Of a stretch of DNA of 64,000 bases, positions 1 through 8,809 are shown piece after piece; the stretch's first letter is position 1, and every line of letters starts with the position of its first letter. The notes beneath the pieces are model-generated. The model did no database searches. It saw only the letters and a list, made by a program, of their open reading frames with translations, and was not told the DNA's origin. Made by a program: the position numbers and the translations under genes. Source of the stretch: Arthrobacter sp. 18067 (lineage in GTDB: Bacteria > Actinomycetota > Actinomycetes > Actinomycetales > Micrococcaceae); NCBI RefSeq assembly GCF_902706295.1, contig NZ_CACSJJ010000011.1:62001-126000 (forward strand). The letters are read 5' to 3'.

Positions 1-244
1 TGAAATCAACTCGGAAATCGAGGACAAGGCAGGCGCAGTCGAGCGGGTCCGCGTCGACTTTGAAACCGAAGACATCGACATCGACCACATGGACGGCAGC
101 ACATTCACGGCCAAGGACGGCAGCTGGTGGTTCAACCTGCGCCCCTCCAACACCGAACCCTTCCTGCGCCTGAACGCAGAAGCCAAGGACCAGCCCACCA
201 TGGAAAAGATCCGCGACCGCGTCCTCGCACTGGTCCGGGCATAG
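1..244 (+). CDS. phosphomannomutase/phosphoglucomutase, C-terminal end (partial)
   Basis: This is the 3' end of a gene that begins before the window; the reading frame opens at base 2 and stops at TAG 242-244. The 80 visible residues include RPSNTEPFLRLNAEA, the phosphate-binding loop of domain 4 of alpha-D-phosphohexomutases, which grips the sugar phosphate. Such enzymes interconvert hexose 1- and 6-phosphates for nucleotide-sugar and cell-envelope synthesis. Phosphomannomutase (ManB) is the usual assignment of this loop in actinobacteria, but phosphoglucomutase or phosphoglucosamine mutase cannot be separated from the fragment alone. Confidence 0.8.
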   Translation, partial: EINSEIEDKAGAVERVRVDFETEDIDIDHMDGSTFTAKDGSWWFNLRPSNTEPFLRLNAEAKDQPTMEKIRDRVLALVRA

Positions 245-252
245 GTCCAGGC

Positions 253-708
253 ATGAGCGACCAGCCCGTTACCGATGGCGATTCAAGCGAATCAGACCAG
301 GATCGCGAACTCCGTGAAACCTTGGGAACCGCGCTTGGGACTGCCCAGGAGCATCTCCAGCAGAACGGCGGATTCTTCCCGTTCGGCGTCACGTTGTCCG
401 ACGACGGTGAGCTCCGGATAATGATGATTGCCCCCGGTGAGCCGGACGAAAACGGTGACGTCGACGCCGGTCAGATGCTCACGGACATCCAGGACCTGCT
501 ACGCCAAGGCCGTGGTGATTTCCGGGCCATCGCAGTAGTAAGCGACGTCAGCCTGCCGGACCATGGATCTGACGGCATCCACGGCGCGGCCGAGCACCGG
601 AACGGCGACGTTCTGGCCGCCATCATCCCGTACTCTCCCACGGCGGAGGGCTTCGCCTTCAGCGCGATGGAACCCGATACACACGAGCCATCCATCTGGG
701 TGGACTAG
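253..708 (+). CDS. conserved hypothetical acidic protein, 151 aa
   Basis: A soluble, acidic protein with no signal peptide or membrane segment. I chose the ATG at 253, eight bases after the mutase stop, because the upstream in-frame extension overlaps the mutase and reads as low-complexity shadow sequence. The core (GGFFPFGVTLSDDGELRI ... FRAIAVVSDVSLP ... DVLAAIIPYSP) has alternating beta-strand character and looks like a small compact domain. The tight spacing suggests co-transcription with the phosphohexomutase. I do not recognise a function. Confidence 0.75.
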   Translation: MSDQPVTDGDSSESDQDRELRETLGTALGTAQEHLQQNGGFFPFGVTLSDDGELRIMMIAPGEPDENGDVDAGQMLTDIQDLLRQGRGDFRAIAVVSDVSLPDHGSDGIHGAAEHRNGDVLAAIIPYSPTAEGFAFSAMEPDTHEPSIWVD

Positions 709-744
709 ACCCTGCCCGTGAGCTGGACCCTAACCGTGAGCTGA
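709..744 (+). repeat. two tandem 18-bp direct repeats before nsrR
   Basis: Units 709-726 and 727-744 match at 15 of 18 positions. The second ends four bases before the nsrR start codon, so the likely ribosome binding segment GTGAGCTG is present twice. Confidence 0.6.
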
Positions 745-748
745 TCCG

Positions 749-1219
749 ATGAAGATAAACGCGTTCGCAGATGTCAGCCTCCGTGCCATCATGGTGTTGG
801 CCGCGGCTCCCGACGGTACGCTGCTGACCACCCAGGCAGTGGCCGACGCCGTGGGGACACCGTACAACCACGTCAGCAAGGCTATGGTCCGCCTGCGTGC
901 ACTCGGTTACATCGACGTCGAACGTGGCCGGCTGGGCGGTTCCCGTCTGAATGAAACCGGACGCAGGGCCACCGTCGGGGAAGTCCTGAGGCACTTGGAC
1001 AGCCGGCAGGATCCGGCGGAGTGCCAATCTCCCACAAAGAATTGCCCGCTCATCACTGAATGCGGCCTGCGCCATGCGATGAATCGCGCCCGGGAGGCCT
1101 TCTACCGCGAGCTCGATACCGTGGTCATAGCTTCACTCCCCCACGCCCGCCAGATGAACCCGGTGTTCCAATCCATCGGGCTGCGCCCGGAGTTCAGGGT
1201 ACCGGCCACCCAGCCGTAA
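749..1219 (+). CDS. nsrR: Rrf2-family nitric oxide-sensing repressor NsrR
   Basis: A 156-residue Rrf2-type regulator. Residues 1-60 form the winged helix, and FADVSLRAIMVLAAAPDG is typical of Rrf2 N-termini. Three cysteines near residues 91-105 (ECQSPTKNCPLITEC) match the Fe-S cluster ligands of NsrR, which loses DNA affinity when NO nitrosylates the cluster. The gene lies directly upstream of hmp in the same direction, and a strong inverted repeat sits in the gap, as expected for NsrR control of an NO dioxygenase. The Cys spacing (six then five residues between) differs slightly from Streptomyces NsrR. Other Rrf2 members such as IscR are less likely given the neighbour. Confidence 0.88.
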   Translation: MKINAFADVSLRAIMVLAAAPDGTLLTTQAVADAVGTPYNHVSKAMVRLRALGYIDVERGRLGGSRLNETGRRATVGEVLRHLDSRQDPAECQSPTKNCPLITECGLRHAMNRAREAFYRELDTVVIASLPHARQMNPVFQSIGLRPEFRVPATQP

Positions 1220-1322
1220 GCGCCCCCGCAAACCTCAGAAGGGCACTCGTCGCAGCCGCCCCCGCAGCTAGGCCTCTCCAGCTTGCACAACTCTTCTACG
1301 CAGTGTAGAAATTGAGATATAA

Positions 1323-1347
1323 ATATACGCATTCCAAATGCATATAT
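1323..1347 (+). promoter_or_regulatory. candidate NsrR operator upstream of hmp
   Basis: Two 11-bp half-sites, ATATACGCATT (1323-1333) and AATGCATATAT (1337-1347), are inverted around a 3-bp spacer with one mismatch. The core GCATT...AATGC resembles known NsrR operators. It lies 40 bp before the hmp start in an AT-rich patch that stands out from the surrounding GC-rich DNA. Confidence 0.75.
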
Positions 1348-1386
1348 ATCGGCCAGGTAAGAATGGCCCCTACACCCAGGAGAACC

Positions 1387-2544
1387 ATGCTCTCGGAAAA
1401 GTCCCGGCCCATCATCGAAGCAACCCTCCCCTTGGTGGGTGCACGCATCGGCTCAATCACGGCCGACTTCTACCAGAGGCTTTTCGCGGCGCATCCCGAG
1501 TTGCTCGACGGCCTGTTCAGCCGCTCCAACCAGCGTTCAGGTGATCAACAGCGGGCACTCGCCGGGAGCATCGCGGCTTTCGCGACCCATCTGGTGAACA
1601 ACCCCGGCACACTGCCCGAAACGGTCCTTTCCCGGATAGCCCACAAGCACGGCTCACTCGGGATCACCGAGGATCAGTACGGCGTGGTCTATGAGCACTT
1701 GTTCGCCGCCATCGCCGCAGACCTGGCCGAAGTCATCACGCCGGACATCGCGGAAGCCTGGACCGAGGTCTACTGGCTCATGGCCGACGCGCTGATCAAG
1801 ATCGAAAAGGACCTCTACGCTTCACAGGCGAACATTAGGATGTGGATGCCTTGGCGCGTAATCGCCAAGGAACCGGCAGGCGCGGACGCCATGACCTTTA
1901 CTTTGGAGCCTGCCGATAACACCCCTGTCACAGCGGCAAAGGCAGGTCAATACGTCAGCGTCAAGGTCCGCCTCAGCGACGGCCTGCGCCAGGTGCGCCA
2001 GTATTCGCTGTCCGGTGACACGGGCACTAACCGGACCTTCACCACCAAGCTCAACGACGGCGGCGAAGTATCCACCGCCCTGCATGCCGGCGTCGAACCT
2101 GGCGACACACTGGAGATCTCGAACCCCTACGGCGAAATCACCCTCAAGGATGGCGCTGGTCCGGTCATCCTTGTTTCCGCGGGAATCGGATGCACTCCCA
2201 CAGCGTCCATTCTGCGCTCGCTCGCGGATTCCGGTACGGATCGGCAGGTTATGGTCCTGCACGCCGAGAAGACCATGGACAACTGGGCACTGAGGGGCCA
2301 GATGACGGCAGACGCCGCGAAGATCGACGCAGAGCTGCAGCTCTGGCTTGAAACACCCCACGCCGGTGCCAGCAAAGGCTTCATGTCCTTGCGGGAAGTG
2401 GACCTGCCCGCCGACGCCTCGCTGTACCTGTGCGGACCGCTCCCCTTCATGAAGAAGATCCGTGACGAAGCCATCGACGCCGGAATTCCCGCCACCCGGA
2501 TCCACTACGAAGTGTTCGGCCCGGACGTTTGGCTCGCCAACTAA
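1387..2544 (+). CDS. hmp: flavohaemoglobin, NO dioxygenase Hmp
   Basis: A 385-residue flavohaemoprotein that converts NO plus O2 to nitrate using NAD(P)H, in the cytoplasm. Residues 1-135 are a globin domain (start MLSEKSRPIIEATLPLVG; HKHGSLGI carries the proximal haem His). Residues 150-250 are the FAD domain (RQYSLSG), and residues 255-385 are the NAD domain (GIGCTPTASIL, LCGPLPFM). I chose ATG 1387 over upstream in-frame starts because CAGGAG lies just before it and it matches the usual Hmp N-terminus. Regulation is probably by NsrR through the 1323-1347 palindrome. Confidence 0.95.
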   Translation: MLSEKSRPIIEATLPLVGARIGSITADFYQRLFAAHPELLDGLFSRSNQRSGDQQRALAGSIAAFATHLVNNPGTLPETVLSRIAHKHGSLGITEDQYGVVYEHLFAAIAADLAEVITPDIAEAWTEVYWLMADALIKIEKDLYASQANIRMWMPWRVIAKEPAGADAMTFTLEPADNTPVTAAKAGQYVSVKVRLSDGLRQVRQYSLSGDTGTNRTFTTKLNDGGEVSTALHAGVEPGDTLEISNPYGEITLKDGAGPVILVSAGIGCTPTASILRSLADSGTDRQVMVLHAEKTMDNWALRGQMTADAAKIDAELQLWLETPHAGASKGFMSLREVDLPADASLYLCGPLPFMKKIRDEAIDAGIPATRIHYEVFGPDVWLAN

Positions 2545-2577
2545 CAGCCGGCAAGGCCCCGGGGCACAGCACAACGG

Positions 2578-2613
2578 CGGCCCGTCACCTTTCAAACGAG
2601 AGGTGACGGGCCG
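2578..2613 (+). terminator. hairpin between convergent hmp and pckG
   Basis: Perfect 13-bp stem, CGGCCCGTCACCT (2578-2590) with AGGTGACGGGCCG (2601-2613), and a 10-nt loop, between two convergent genes. No strong T-run is seen, so it may act in both directions or mainly as an RNA 3' end. Confidence 0.7.
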
Positions 2614-2651
2614 TCGTCGTTCACTTAAGAACGCCGTTGTTCCTAAGAGGT

Positions 2652-4478
2652 CTAGCCCAGACGGGTCTTGAGACCGTCCAGCTCGGACTGGAGTGCCGCC
2701 GGGAGCGATTCGCCGAAGTTGGCGAACCACTCTTCGATGGACGCCAGCTCGGTTGCCCACTCTGCAGGGTCGACGCGAACAGCCGACTCGACCTCGGCCG
2801 GAGTCATGTCCAGGCCCTCGAGGTCGATGGACTCACCGGTCGGAACAAAGCCGATCGGGGTTTCCACAGCGTCGGCCTTGCCTTCAAGGCGCTCGATGGC
2901 CCACTTGAGCACACGCGCGTTGTCTCCGAAGCCAGGCCAGGCGAAGCCGCCCTCAGCCGTGCGACGGAACCAGTTGACCAGGAAGATCTTGGGCAGACGC
3001 TCCGGGTTGGCCTTGGCAGAGAGGTTGACCCAGTGGTTCAGGTAGTCGCCTGCGTCGTAGCCGATGAACGGCAGCATGGCCATGGGATCGCGGCGGACAA
3101 CGCCAACGGCACCCGCGGCAGCAGCCGTGGTTTCCGAGGACAGCGTGGAACCCATGAAGATGCCGTTGGACCAGTTGCGGGCCTCGGTGACCAGCGGAAT
3201 GGTGGTCTTGCGGCGGCCACCGAACAGGATCGCGGACAGTTCCACGCCCTCCGGGCTGAAGTACTCCTCGGCCAGCATGTCGATCTGGTCGATCGGCGTG
3301 CAGAAGCGGGAGTTCGGGTGTGCAGCCGGAGCATCGGAGTCCGGAGTCCAGGACTCACCGCGCCAGTCGGTCAGGTGAGCCGGAGTTTCCTCCGTCATGC
3401 CTTCCCACCAGACGCCACCATCGTCGGTCAGAGCAACGTTGGTAAAGATGCTGTTGCCCTTGGCGATGGCACGCATGGCGTTGGGGTTGGTGCCCCAACC
3501 AGTGCCGGGAGCGACGCCAAACAGGCCGGCTTCGGGGTTGACGGCACGGAGCTCGCCTTCCTTGCCGAAGCGCATCCAGGTGATGTCGTCACCGAGGGTC
3601 TCAACCTTCCAGCCCTTGATGGTGGGGTCGAGCAACGCGAGGTTGGTCTTGCCGCAAGCGGACGGGAAAGCAGCCGAGACGTAGTAGGTCTTCTGCTCAG
3701 GGGAGGTCAGCTTGAGGATGAGCATGTGCTCGGCCAGCCAGCCTTCATCGCGGGCCATCACAGAAGCGATGCGCAGCGCGTAGCATTTCTTGCCCAAGAG
3801 GGCGTTGCCGCCGTAGCCGGAGCCGAAGGACCAGATGGAGCGCTCTTCGGGGAAGTGCACAATCCACTTGTCGGTGTTGCACGGCCATGCGACGTCGGCC
3901 TGGCCGGCTTCCAGCGGTGCGCCCAGCGAGTGGAGGGCCGGAACGAAGAAAGCATCGGTCTGGGTGATGCGGTCCAGAACGTCCGTGCCGATACGGGCCA
4001 TGATGCGCATTGAGGCAACAACGTAGGCGGAGTCGGTGATCTCGACGCCAAACTTCGGGTCCTCAGCATCCAGGTGGCCCATGACGAACGGAATGACGTA
4101 CATGGTGCGGCCGCGCATGGAGCCGGCGAACAGTCCGCGCAGCTTCTGCTTCATCTCGGCCGGGGCCATCCAGTTGTTGGTGAAGCCTGCGTCGCGCTCG
4201 TTCTCGGAGCAGATGAAGGTCTGCTCTTCAACACGGGCAACGTCAGCGGGGTCGGAGAACGCCGCGAAGGAATTCGGGAACGTTTCCGGGTTCAGCCGCT
4301 TCAGTGTGCCGGCCTCAACGAGTTCGTCGGTGAGCTTCTTGTTTTCTGCTTCGCTGCCATCGACCCAGTGGATGCGGTCCGGCTGAGTCAGCTCGGCAAC
4401 TTCCTCAACCCAGGCCAGCAGGCGTGCATGCGTAGTAGGTGCCTTCTCAAGCAGCGGCAGTCGCGCCAGATCGCCCAT
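2652..4478 (-). CDS. pckG: phosphoenolpyruvate carboxykinase (GTP)
   Basis: A 608-residue GTP-type PEPCK that interconverts oxaloacetate and PEP in gluconeogenesis. The P-loop [13 protein letters not shown] with its reactive cysteine lies near residue 272. [10 protein letters not shown] and [12 protein letters not shown] metal and nucleotide-binding segments follow, and the length is normal for the family. The start is ATG 4478, preceded on the minus strand by a purine-rich GAGGAAGGGAA ribosome binding site. A CRP/GlxR-type site lies about 150 bp upstream. The gene is convergent with hmp and shows no sign of damage. Confidence 0.97.
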   Translation of the reverse strand: MGDLARLPLLEKAPTTHARLLAWVEEVAELTQPDRIHWVDGSEAENKKLTDELVEAGTLKRLNPETFPNSFAAFSDPADVARVEEQTFICSENERDAGFTNNWMAPAEMKQKLRGLFAGSMRGRTMYVIPFVMGHLDAEDPKFGVEITDSAYVVASMRIMARIGTDVLDRITQTDAFFVPALHSLGAPLEAGQADVAWPCNTDKWIVHFPEERSIWSFGSGYGGNALLGKKCYALRIASVMARDEGWLAEHMLILKLTSPEQKTYYVSAAFPSACGKTNLALLDPTIKGWKVETLGDDITWMRFGKEGELRAVNPEAGLFGVAPGTGWGTNPNAMRAIAKGNSIFTNVALTDDGGVWWEGMTEETPAHLTDWRGESWTPDSDAPAAHPNSRFCTPIDQIDMLAEEYFSPEGVELSAILFGGRRKTTIPLVTEARNWSNGIFMGSTLSSETTAAAAGAVGVVRRDPMAMLPFIGYDAGDYLNHWVNLSAKANPERLPKIFLVNWFRRTAEGGFAWPGFGDNARVLKWAIERLEGKADAVETPIGFVPTGESIDLEGLDMTPAEVESAVRVDPAEWATELASIEEWFANFGESLPAALQSELDGLKTRLG

Positions 4479-4628
4479 TGCGGTTCCCTTCCTCGGGTTC
4501 AGTGGTGTGTCCTAAACGATAGGGGCCGCGGACCAGACCAATCCGCTGTCAGACATCGGACATCCGGACGGCGGAAAAGCAAAAACCGCTAGAAATCAAG
4601 GGTTGGAGTTCCGGAAAGCGTCATTTAA

Positions 4629-4642
4629 GTGACTAAGGTCAC
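4629..4642 (+). promoter_or_regulatory. candidate CRP/GlxR-type site upstream of pckG
   Basis: GTGA-CTAAGG-TCAC matches the core GTGA-N6-TCAC of CRP-family operators. It sits about 150 bp upstream of the pckG start and 120 bp upstream of tRNA-Arg. A separate perfect 12-bp palindrome, TAGACCGGTCTA, follows at 4644-4655. Confidence 0.45.
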
Positions 4643-4762
4643 GTAGACCGGTCTAGTTGCGCAGATTACAGCTTTTCGATTTGGAACTTCTCATGAACTT
4701 CTGTAAAGTTTATTGAGGTTCGAGGGGGTCAGAGAAACAGACCACCGAGAATCACACGAAAT

Positions 4763-4836
<74 letters not shown>

Positions 4837-4842
4837 CAAATG

Positions 4843-4881
4843 AAGACCCGCACCGGTTCGCCGGTGCGGGTCTTTTGTTTT
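4843..4881 (+). terminator. intrinsic terminator of tRNA-Arg
   Basis: Perfect 14-bp stem (4843-4856 with 4861-4874), TTCG tetraloop, and T-rich tail TTGTTTT. Confidence 0.93.
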
Positions 4882-4892
4882 GCCCGGGCGGG

Positions 4893-4958
4893 CCCAAGTA
4901 GGTCGCAGTTGATGCCGTTGTGAGCCCTCAAAACGCACACTAATGCGACCTAGTTGGG
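4893..4958. repeat. 66-bp palindromic repeat, family 2, copy 1
   Basis: The arms CCCAAGTAGGTCGCA (4893-4907) and TGCGACCTAGTTGGG (4944-4958) form an inverted repeat with one mismatch, and the interior continues as an imperfect hairpin. It has the same length, outer arm sequence and position-6 mismatch as 21721-21786, while the inner stem differs. Confidence 0.85.
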
Positions 4959-4989
4959 CAGCCACGGCGGCAGGTGACCCGCACGCAGA

Positions 4990-5045
4990 AACGCAAGGGC
5001 CGCCGTCGTACTTTCCAAAGAAGTACGACGGCGGCCCCTTGCGTT
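4990..5045 (-). terminator. long hairpin after the GntR regulator gene
   Basis: A 24/25-nt inverted repeat with a single bulge: AACGCAAGGG-CCGCCGTCGTACTT at 4990-5013 and its partner at 5021-5045. It lies just past the stop of the minus-strand regulator and is followed on that strand by TTTCTG. Confidence 0.75.
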
Positions 5046-5057
5046 AAGCGCGGACGC

Positions 5058-5786
5058 TTAGTCCCCAACGGCCTCGCTGATGCGGCGGCGGATGCCGTCG
5101 AAGTGTCGGTTGAGCAGTTCGGAGGCCAGGACCTTGTCCCCCGCAGCGACAGCGGCATAGATTCCACGGTGCATCGAGGCGGTCTTCACCAGGTCCTCGT
5201 TGCCCGGACCTATCTCAACATGGATCTTCCGGTACACCTTCCAGAAGACGCCCATCAGATTTATCAGGAGCTCGTTGTTCAGGGGTTCGAAAAGCCGGCG
5301 GTGGAATTCGGCGTCGGCGGCAACGAAGTTTTCGCCGGCAGCAGCGAGCTCTTCCATCTGTTTCACGGCTTCTTCGATGGAAGCGAGCTGCTCTTTGGTC
5401 ATGACATCAATGGACGAACCGATCAGGCCGGACTCCAGCGCTTGGCGCACGTCGACCAACTGCAAGGCTTCAAGACCCTGGTGACGCAGCGAGAGGCGGC
5501 CCCGGAAGGTGAGTCCGTCGGCCAGGGCATCAAAGTTACTGGGTGCGACGAACATGCCGAAGCCGTGGCGGATTTCGATGACACCGAGGGCTTGCAGCAC
5601 TTTGAGTGACTCGCGGAGCGTATTGCGCCCCACGCCGAGAGCGCCGGAAAGCTCACTTTCCGTCGGCAATGGATCGCCCGCCTCGAGCTCGCGCTCAAGG
5701 ATCAATTCCATAATGTCCGACTGCAAAGCCCGCAGCCGGGCCTGTGCACTGAACCGCGCTTGCGGAACCACACCGGAAGTTGTCAT
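5058..5786 (-). CDS. FadR-type GntR regulator, probable NanR of the sialic acid operon
   Basis: A 242-residue regulator with an N-terminal GntR winged helix (PTESELSGALGVGRNTLRES at residues 41-60) and an all-helical FCD ligand-binding domain. In the FCD, DVRQALESGLIG, AEFHRRLFE and ASMHRGIYAAVAAG carry the acidic and His residues that usually bind a metal. It is transcribed away from the nan operon across a 340-bp gap containing two similar inverted repeats. From context the likely effector is a sialic acid or amino-sugar intermediate. E. coli NanR is also a FadR-type protein, but it binds a different operator, so the name is inferred from context. Confidence 0.88.
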   Translation of the reverse strand: MTTSGVVPQARFSAQARLRALQSDIMELILERELEAGDPLPTESELSGALGVGRNTLRESLKVLQALGVIEIRHGFGMFVAPSNFDALADGLTFRGRLSLRHQGLEALQLVDVRQALESGLIGSSIDVMTKEQLASIEEAVKQMEELAAAGENFVAADAEFHRRLFEPLNNELLINLMGVFWKVYRKIHVEIGPGNEDLVKTASMHRGIYAAVAAGDKVLASELLNRHFDGIRRRISEAVGD

Positions 5787-5910
5787 GGCTTTCTCCTTGC
5801 CGATGCACCTGCCTCGAAGCGGGCGGAGGCCAGCCTTGGAAGCAAGTGCGGTGTTAATATTGAGGCGAGCTTAGTGCCCACCAAAGAATGAGTGACTCGC
5901 AACATACAAT

Positions 5911-5931
5911 ATCGGATGTCCCACCTCCGTC
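5911..5931 (+). promoter_or_regulatory. candidate GntR/NanR operator O1 (imperfect)
   Basis: ATCGGATGT (5911-5919), spacer CCC, then ACCTCCGTC (5923-5931). The left half equals the consensus half-site of O2 and the right half matches it at 6 of 9 positions. It lies 125 bp upstream of the regulator's own start and may serve autoregulation. Confidence 0.55.
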
Positions 5932-6030
5932 ATAGCTATGTGCCGCGAAATCCTTGAGGTTTCCGTTCCGGACCGGCCGCAGCCGGCAATCCGCCAGGCG
6001 TGCGCCAGTGCCCCAAGCGCCAATTCTCAC

Positions 6031-6060
6031 TTGACGTTCCGTTGTGACCGCCCTTACAGT
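6031..6060 (+). promoter_or_regulatory. candidate promoter of the nan/sat operon
   Basis: -35 TTGACG (6031-6036), 18-bp spacer, -10 TACAGT (6055-6060). Operator O2 starts 12 bp further on, a position suited to repression. Confidence 0.5.
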
Positions 6061-6072
6061 TTCAATACGAGC

Positions 6073-6093
6073 ATCGGACGTCCTACATCCGAT
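6073..6093 (+). promoter_or_regulatory. candidate GntR/NanR operator O2
   Basis: ATCGGACGT-CCT-ACATCCGAT is a 9-3-9 inverted repeat with one mismatch, just downstream of the proposed promoter and 32 bp before the binding-protein start. Confidence 0.68.
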
Positions 6094-6124
6094 AACCCAC
6101 GAAACGCGAATGGTGAGGCACCCT

Positions 6125-7747
6125 ATGAGCAAGACGATTCAAAGCCTGCCGCTGGTCAATGACGCCAGCCGCCGGAACTTCCTGAAGCTAAGCGGCGCAG
6201 TTGGTGCAGCAGCCGCCTTCACGGCAACCCTCTCCGCGTGCGGCGGCGCTGCCAGCACCACCACCGGCACGGCCACCAATACCGCAGCAGTTAACAAGGA
6301 CCTCACCATCGAGGCAGGCATCTCCTACGCGCTGTCTACTGGCTTTGATCCCCTGAGCTCCTCCGGAGCAACGCCGATGGCAGCCAACCTCCACATCTTT
6401 GAAGGCCTCATCGAGCTCCACCCCGCCACCCGTCAGCCCTACAACGCATTGGCGGCGGCGGACCCCAAGAAGGTCAACGACACCACTTACCAGGTGACCA
6501 TCCGCGACGGCGCCAAGTTCCACGATGGCTCCCCCGTCACCACCGAAGACGTCGCTTTCTCCTTCACCCGTGTGATGGACCCGGCGAACAAGTCCTTGTT
6601 CTCCCAGTTCATCCCCTTCATCCAGGACGTCAAGCCGCTGGATGCCAAGACGGTGGAGTTCACCCTTAAGTACGCCTTCCCCGGCTTCGGACCCCGCATC
6701 TCGGTGGTCAAGATTGTCCCCAAGGCACTCGCCACCGATTTGAAGGCCTTCGACGCCTCACCGGTGGGATCGGGTCCGTACAAGCTCATCTCCGCAGTCA
6801 AGGACGACAAAATCGTCTTCGAAGCGTTCGCGGACTACAACGGCCCCAAGCCCGCACTGGCCAAGGGCATGACCTGGCTGTTGCTCTCCGACGCGGCCGC
6901 CCGCGTCACCGCGGTCCAGTCCGGCCGTGTCCAGGCAATCGAAGACGTTCCGTACCTGGACGTCGACGGCCTGAAGTCCAAGGTCAAGGTCGAATCCGTC
7001 CAGTCGTTCGGCATGCTGTTCCTGATGTTCAACTGCGCCAAGGCGCCGTTCGACAACAAGCTCGTCCGCCAGGCCCTGCATTACGGCATGGACAAGGAAT
7101 CCATCATCAAGAAGGCGCTGTTCGGCAACGCAAAGGCCGCAAGCTCCTACTTCCAGGAAGGCCACCCGGATTACGTCAAGGCCAAGAACGTTTACGGCTA
7201 CGACGCTTCCAAGGCCGAAGACCTGCTGAAGCAGGCAGGCGTCACCAGCCTTGAGTTCGAACTGCTCACCACGGACACCGCCTGGGTCAAGGATGTTGCA
7301 CCGCTGATCCTCGAATCCTGGAACAAGATCCCGGGCGTCAAGGTCACCGTCAAGAGCCTCCAGTCCGGTGCTTTGTACAGCGACCGCGTGGGCAAGGGCG
7401 ACTTCTCGGTGGTCGCGGCCCCGGGCGATCCATCAGTCTTCGGCAATGACGCAGACCTCCTCCTGAGCTGGTTCTACTCGGGCGCAACCTGGATGGACAA
7501 GCGTGCCTTCTGGACCACCCCCGAGCGCACCAAACTGCAGGAACTCATGAACAAGGGCTCGCAGGCCTCCGGTGACGAAGCCAAGAAGATCGTGGGCGAA
7601 ATCGTGGACATGGTCTCGGACGAGGTTCCCCTGTACCCGATCTTCCACCGCCAACTGCCCAGTGCATGGGACGAGAAGAAGCTCAACGGCTTCCAGCCCC
7701 TTCCCACCACCGGCTTGTCATTCGTCGACGTCGGACGAACTGCCTAA
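6125..7747 (+). CDS. ABC transporter substrate-binding lipoprotein, probable sialic acid binder
   Basis: A 540-residue family 5 (DppA/OppA-like) solute-binding protein. The N-terminus has a twin-arginine motif ([10 protein letters not shown]) and a lipobox (LSAC), so it is probably exported by Tat and anchored to the outer face of the membrane. [20 protein letters not shown] and [19 protein letters not shown] are hallmarks of the family. I chose ATG 6125 because upstream in-frame starts would bury the signal sequence. It is first in an operon ending in nanA-nanK-nanE-like genes, which points to sialic acid, as for the Dpp-like SatA system of Haemophilus ducreyi, rather than peptides. Confidence 0.88.
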   Translation: MSKTIQSLPLVNDASRRNFLKLSGAVGAAAAFTATLSACGGAASTTTGTATNTAAVNKDLTIEAGISYALSTGFDPLSSSGATPMAANLHIFEGLIELHPATRQPYNALAAADPKKVNDTTYQVTIRDGAKFHDGSPVTTEDVAFSFTRVMDPANKSLFSQFIPFIQDVKPLDAKTVEFTLKYAFPGFGPRISVVKIVPKALATDLKAFDASPVGSGPYKLISAVKDDKIVFEAFADYNGPKPALAKGMTWLLLSDAAARVTAVQSGRVQAIEDVPYLDVDGLKSKVKVESVQSFGMLFLMFNCAKAPFDNKLVRQALHYGMDKESIIKKALFGNAKAASSYFQEGHPDYVKAKNVYGYDASKAEDLLKQAGVTSLEFELLTTDTAWVKDVAPLILESWNKIPGVKVTVKSLQSGALYSDRVGKGDFSVVAAPGDPSVFGNDADLLLSWFYSGATWMDKRAFWTTPERTKLQELMNKGSQASGDEAKKIVGEIVDMVSDEVPLYPIFHRQLPSAWDEKKLNGFQPLPTTGLSFVDVGRTA

Positions 7748-7759
7748 AAGCCCCCTCGC

Positions 7760-7820
7760 GTTGTGGGGCCCGTTCTACGGCCTCAGTCCCCCAAATAGCC
7801 CGCAGAGCGGGCCCCGCAAC
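7760..7820. repeat. hairpin repeat, family 1, copy A (inside the nan operon)
   Basis: Arms GTTGTGGGGCCCGTTCT (7760-7776) and AGAGCGGGCCCCGCAAC (7804-7820). The two differences give G-U pairs in RNA. It occupies the gap between the binding-protein gene and the first permease gene. Confidence 0.85.
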
Positions 7821-7849
7821 CAGCAGCACCCAACCAACCGGAGAACAAA

Positions 7850-8806
7850 TTGGTCACGATATTGCGTCTGCTTGGCCGCAGGCTTGCAGCATTGCCATTG
7901 ATGATCCTGGGCATTACGTTGCTCGTCTTCCTCGTCCTGCAGGCCGCCCCAGGCGACCAGGCAAGCTCCGCCCTCGGTGACGGCGCCAGCGAAGAAGCCA
8001 AGCAGCAGTACCGCCAGGACAATGGCCTGAACGATTCCCTGGTCCTGCAGTACTTCCGCTTCCTCGGAAAGCTCCTGCAGTTCGACCTCGGCGTCACCAC
8101 CCCACCGGCAAAGTCGGTGGCATCCATGATTGGCTCGGCGTTCCCCCTGACGCTCCAGCTCACCTTCCTGGGCGTGCTCATCGCGATCGTGCTTTCCCTC
8201 GCATTCGGCATCCTCGGCGCCCTTTACCGCGACAAGTGGCAGGACCAGTTGGTCCGCGTCTTCTCCATTGCAGCGATCGCCACGCCGTCGTTCTGGCTCG
8301 GTATCCTCCTCATCCAGTGGTTCGCCCTGGGTGAGAATCCGATGTTCCCTTCGGGTGGAATTGCGACGCCGGAGTCCGGCTTCGGCGGTTGGCTCAACTC
8401 AATGGCCCTACCGGCGTTGGCACTCGGCATCCCCGTGTCAGCATCGCTGATCCGCGTAGTCCGCACCTCGATGGTGGAAGAACTGGACCGCGACTACGTC
8501 CGCACCGCCATCGGCAACGGCGTCCCCTACCGCGAGGTCGTCTCCAAGAACGTCCTCCGCAACGCGCTCGTCACCCCGGTGACCGTGCTGGGACTCCGCG
8601 TCGGCTACCTGCTGGGCGGCGCCGTCGTGATTGAAATGATCTTCGCCCTGCCCGGCATGGGCCAGTTGATCCTCAACGGCATCACCAATCTGGACGTCAA
8701 CCTGGTCCAGGGCGTGGTGCTCACCATCTCGGTCACCTTCGTTCTGGTGAACATCGTGGTGGACCTTCTCTACCTGCTTATCAACCCCCGAATCAGGACG
8801 GTATAG
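7850..8806 (+). CDS. ABC transporter permease (DppB-type) of the sialic acid system
   Basis: A 318-residue integral membrane protein with the six-helix layout of DppB/OppB permeases: first helix LPLMILGITLLVFLVLQ, a periplasmic loop, then the coupling segment REVVSKNVLRNALVTP and GLRVGYLLGGAVVIEMIFALPGMG. The start is a TTG at 7850 with GGAG six bases upstream. It follows the binding-protein gene after about 100 bp that hold a hairpin repeat, and lies 3 bp before the next gene. It should form the channel with the permease half of the next protein. Confidence 0.92.
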   Translation: MVTILRLLGRRLAALPLMILGITLLVFLVLQAAPGDQASSALGDGASEEAKQQYRQDNGLNDSLVLQYFRFLGKLLQFDLGVTTPPAKSVASMIGSAFPLTLQLTFLGVLIAIVLSLAFGILGALYRDKWQDQLVRVFSIAAIATPSFWLGILLIQWFALGENPMFPSGGIATPESGFGGWLNSMALPALALGIPVSASLIRVVRTSMVEELDRDYVRTAIGNGVPYREVVSKNVLRNALVTPVTVLGLRVGYLLGGAVVIEMIFALPGMGQLILNGITNLDVNLVQGVVLTISVTFVLVNIVVDLLYLLINPRIRTV

Positions 8807-8809
8807 CTC

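Noticed and set aside
127..252. In-frame N-terminal extension of the 151-aa protein
   Set aside because: It overlaps the end of the phosphohexomutase and reads as Pro/Arg-rich shadow sequence; ATG 253 fits better.
2637..4013. Long open frame on the plus strand opposite pckG
   Set aside because: It is the antisense shadow of a strongly conserved PEPCK gene, with no family features of its own.
4540..4570. CGGATGTCCGATGTC-like sequence upstream of pckG, resembling the NanR half-site
   Set aside because: It does not form the 9-3-9 inverted repeat seen at the nan operon, so the similarity is probably chance.
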